Shown here: positions 5,469-6,072 of the stretch, piece by piece
How the letters are laid out: the number at the start of each line of letters is the position of its first letter
How positions within the stretch are numbered: position 1 is the first letter of the stretch
DNA from: Myxococcales bacterium
Lineage (GTDB): Bacteria; Myxococcota_A; Polyangia; Polyangiales; Polyangiaceae
DNA length: 6,072 bases
Assembly (NCBI GenBank): GCA_025362165.1
Contig: JANYHY010000113.1
Location: 1 to 6,072 of the forward strand
Reading direction: 5' to 3'
Position numbers and translations under genes: made by a program
Notes under the pieces: model-generated
Databases searched by the model: none
What the model was told of the DNA's origin: nothing
The model's input: only the letters and a program-made list of their open reading frames with translations

Positions 5469-5924
5469 TCACGCGTGCGAGCCGCCGTTGGCACCGTTCG
5501 TCCCGTTCGCGGCTGCGCCGCTGGCGACGTGGTGCGCCGCCTTCGTCGCGCGCTGCTTGTCTGCAGCGAGCGCCTTGGAAGACGCGCTCTGCTTACGAGC
5601 CTTGCGCGGCTTGAAGCCGAACTCGGTCAACACGGTGCTCTTGGGTCCGTACTGGTTCTCGACTGCCTTTTGAAGGCCTTCGAGCGCCGGCTTGAACTCG
5701 GCCCGCATGACGCGGTCCTGTTCGACGAACTGCTTCCAGGTCGCTTTCGCAGCTGATCCATCTTCGAGCACCTTGAGATGTTCCTCGAGGTTCTTGATGA
5801 GGTCAGCAACGTTGTACGCCTGGCCGCTCAGAGACAGCGTCTTCTGTTTCCCGAAATACTTCTTCAGGCCTTTGATGACGGCTAGCTCTTCGAGCTGGAT
5901 GCCAGATCTGGTTGTAATACTCAT
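5469..5924 (-). CDS. Conserved-looking hypothetical protein with basic Ala/Lys tail
   Basis: The 151-residue, Cys-free, soluble protein has no export signal. Residues 1-92 are mostly helical and mixed-charge (ELAVIKGLKKYFGKQ, then an acidic/hydrophobic helix around 38-54 and a further helix pair to about 91). A conserved-looking stretch GPKSTVLTEFGFKPRKARK (93-111) follows, then a Lys/Ala-rich tail (112-134) and a low-complexity Ala-Asn-Gly end (135-149). The basic tail recalls linker-histone-like or nucleic-acid-binding extensions, and similar FGFKPRK-type small hypotheticals occur in other bacteria to my memory; neither gives a function. The ATG is preceded by AAAGGAGT (about 11 bases upstream, at 5935-5942), a strong ribosome binding site. 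It is convergent with the envelope operon and ends before a minus-oriented terminator-like hairpin. It appears to be a single-gene unit as far as the window shows. Confidence 0.85.
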   Translation of the reverse strand: MSITTRSGIQLEELAVIKGLKKYFGKQKTLSLSGQAYNVADLIKNLEEHLKVLEDGSAAKATWKQFVEQDRVMRAEFKPALEGLQKAVENQYGPKSTVLTEFGFKPRKARKQSASSKALAADKQRATKAAHHVASGAAANGTNGANGGSHA

Positions 5925-6072
5925 TTGATTGATTACTCCTTTCTAGAACGCCGCCTCTCACCATGAGCTGCGATCCCGCGTTCATTCTCCCGTCGGCCGG
6001 CGCGATGGGGTGTTGCGTGGAATCGTTCGATGGTCGACTTTCTTGTTCGCCGATCGACCTCCGTCTTTCGGC
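5925..6072 (-). other. Upstream region of the 151-residue gene
   Basis: There is no supported gene here. The minus strand shows AAAGGAGT before the start codon and, overlapping the region just upstream, the 8-bp palindrome TTCTAGAA (5941-5948). A 6-bp inverted repeat GGTCGA/TCGACC (6032-6037 and 6054-6059) lies further out. I could not find a convincing -35/-10 or -24/-12 pair, so the promoter is either unusual or beyond the window edge. Confidence 0.4.

Noticed and set aside
4805..5494. A 229-codon minus-strand frame over the lipoprotein gene's second half and the convergent spacer
   Set aside because: It would overlap both a clear gene and the terminator-like hairpins, has no ribosome binding site I can see, and shows shadow composition.
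5803..5985. A 60-codon minus-strand frame beginning upstream of the 151-residue gene
   Set aside because: It overlaps the real gene out of frame and has no composition or motif support beyond its first codons.

Overview
The window reads as part of a high-GC, densely packed chromosome, most likely from a myxobacterium (phylum Myxococcota). The main reasons are a small secreted protein ending in a MYXO-CTERM-type tail (Cys, hydrophobic helix, Arg cluster), a short DUF3575-like outer-membrane barrel, and strong G/C bias at third codon positions. This is inferred from sequence features only; no RNA genes, CRISPR arrays or insertion sequences are visible.

Left part (1-1630), minus strand. The first gene in transcription order encodes a TPR-repeat protein of unknown function (ATG at 1608, stop at 496). 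It is followed by a good sigma70-like promoter (TTGACA, 17 bp, TAGACA) and then by nuoA, the small membrane subunit of respiratory complex I. The rest of a nuo operon presumably continues off the left edge.

Divergent spacer (about 1609-1863). It contains a perfect 12-bp palindrome, a candidate sigma54 (-24/-12) promoter and a possible 30-codon upstream ORF.

Centre (1864-5290), plus strand. Four tightly spaced genes form an apparent operon: a TolC/CzcC-type outer-membrane channel protein, a small MYXO-CTERM protein, a small outer-membrane beta-barrel protein, and a lipoprotein with two NTF2/SnoaL-like domains. The first three are joined by ATGA stop/start overlaps and the fourth follows after 9 bases. 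Every product carries an export signal, so the operon seems to build or serve something in the outer envelope. No inner-membrane pump, periplasmic adaptor or regulator is encoded in this window, so its substrate cannot be named.

Right part (5291-6072). A convergent spacer with several inverted repeats, one shaped like an intrinsic terminator for the minus strand, separates the operon from a minus-strand gene for a 151-residue protein with an alpha-helical N-terminal part and a basic, Ala/Lys-rich tail. The last 150 bases are its upstream region, with a strong ribosome binding site but no clear promoter.
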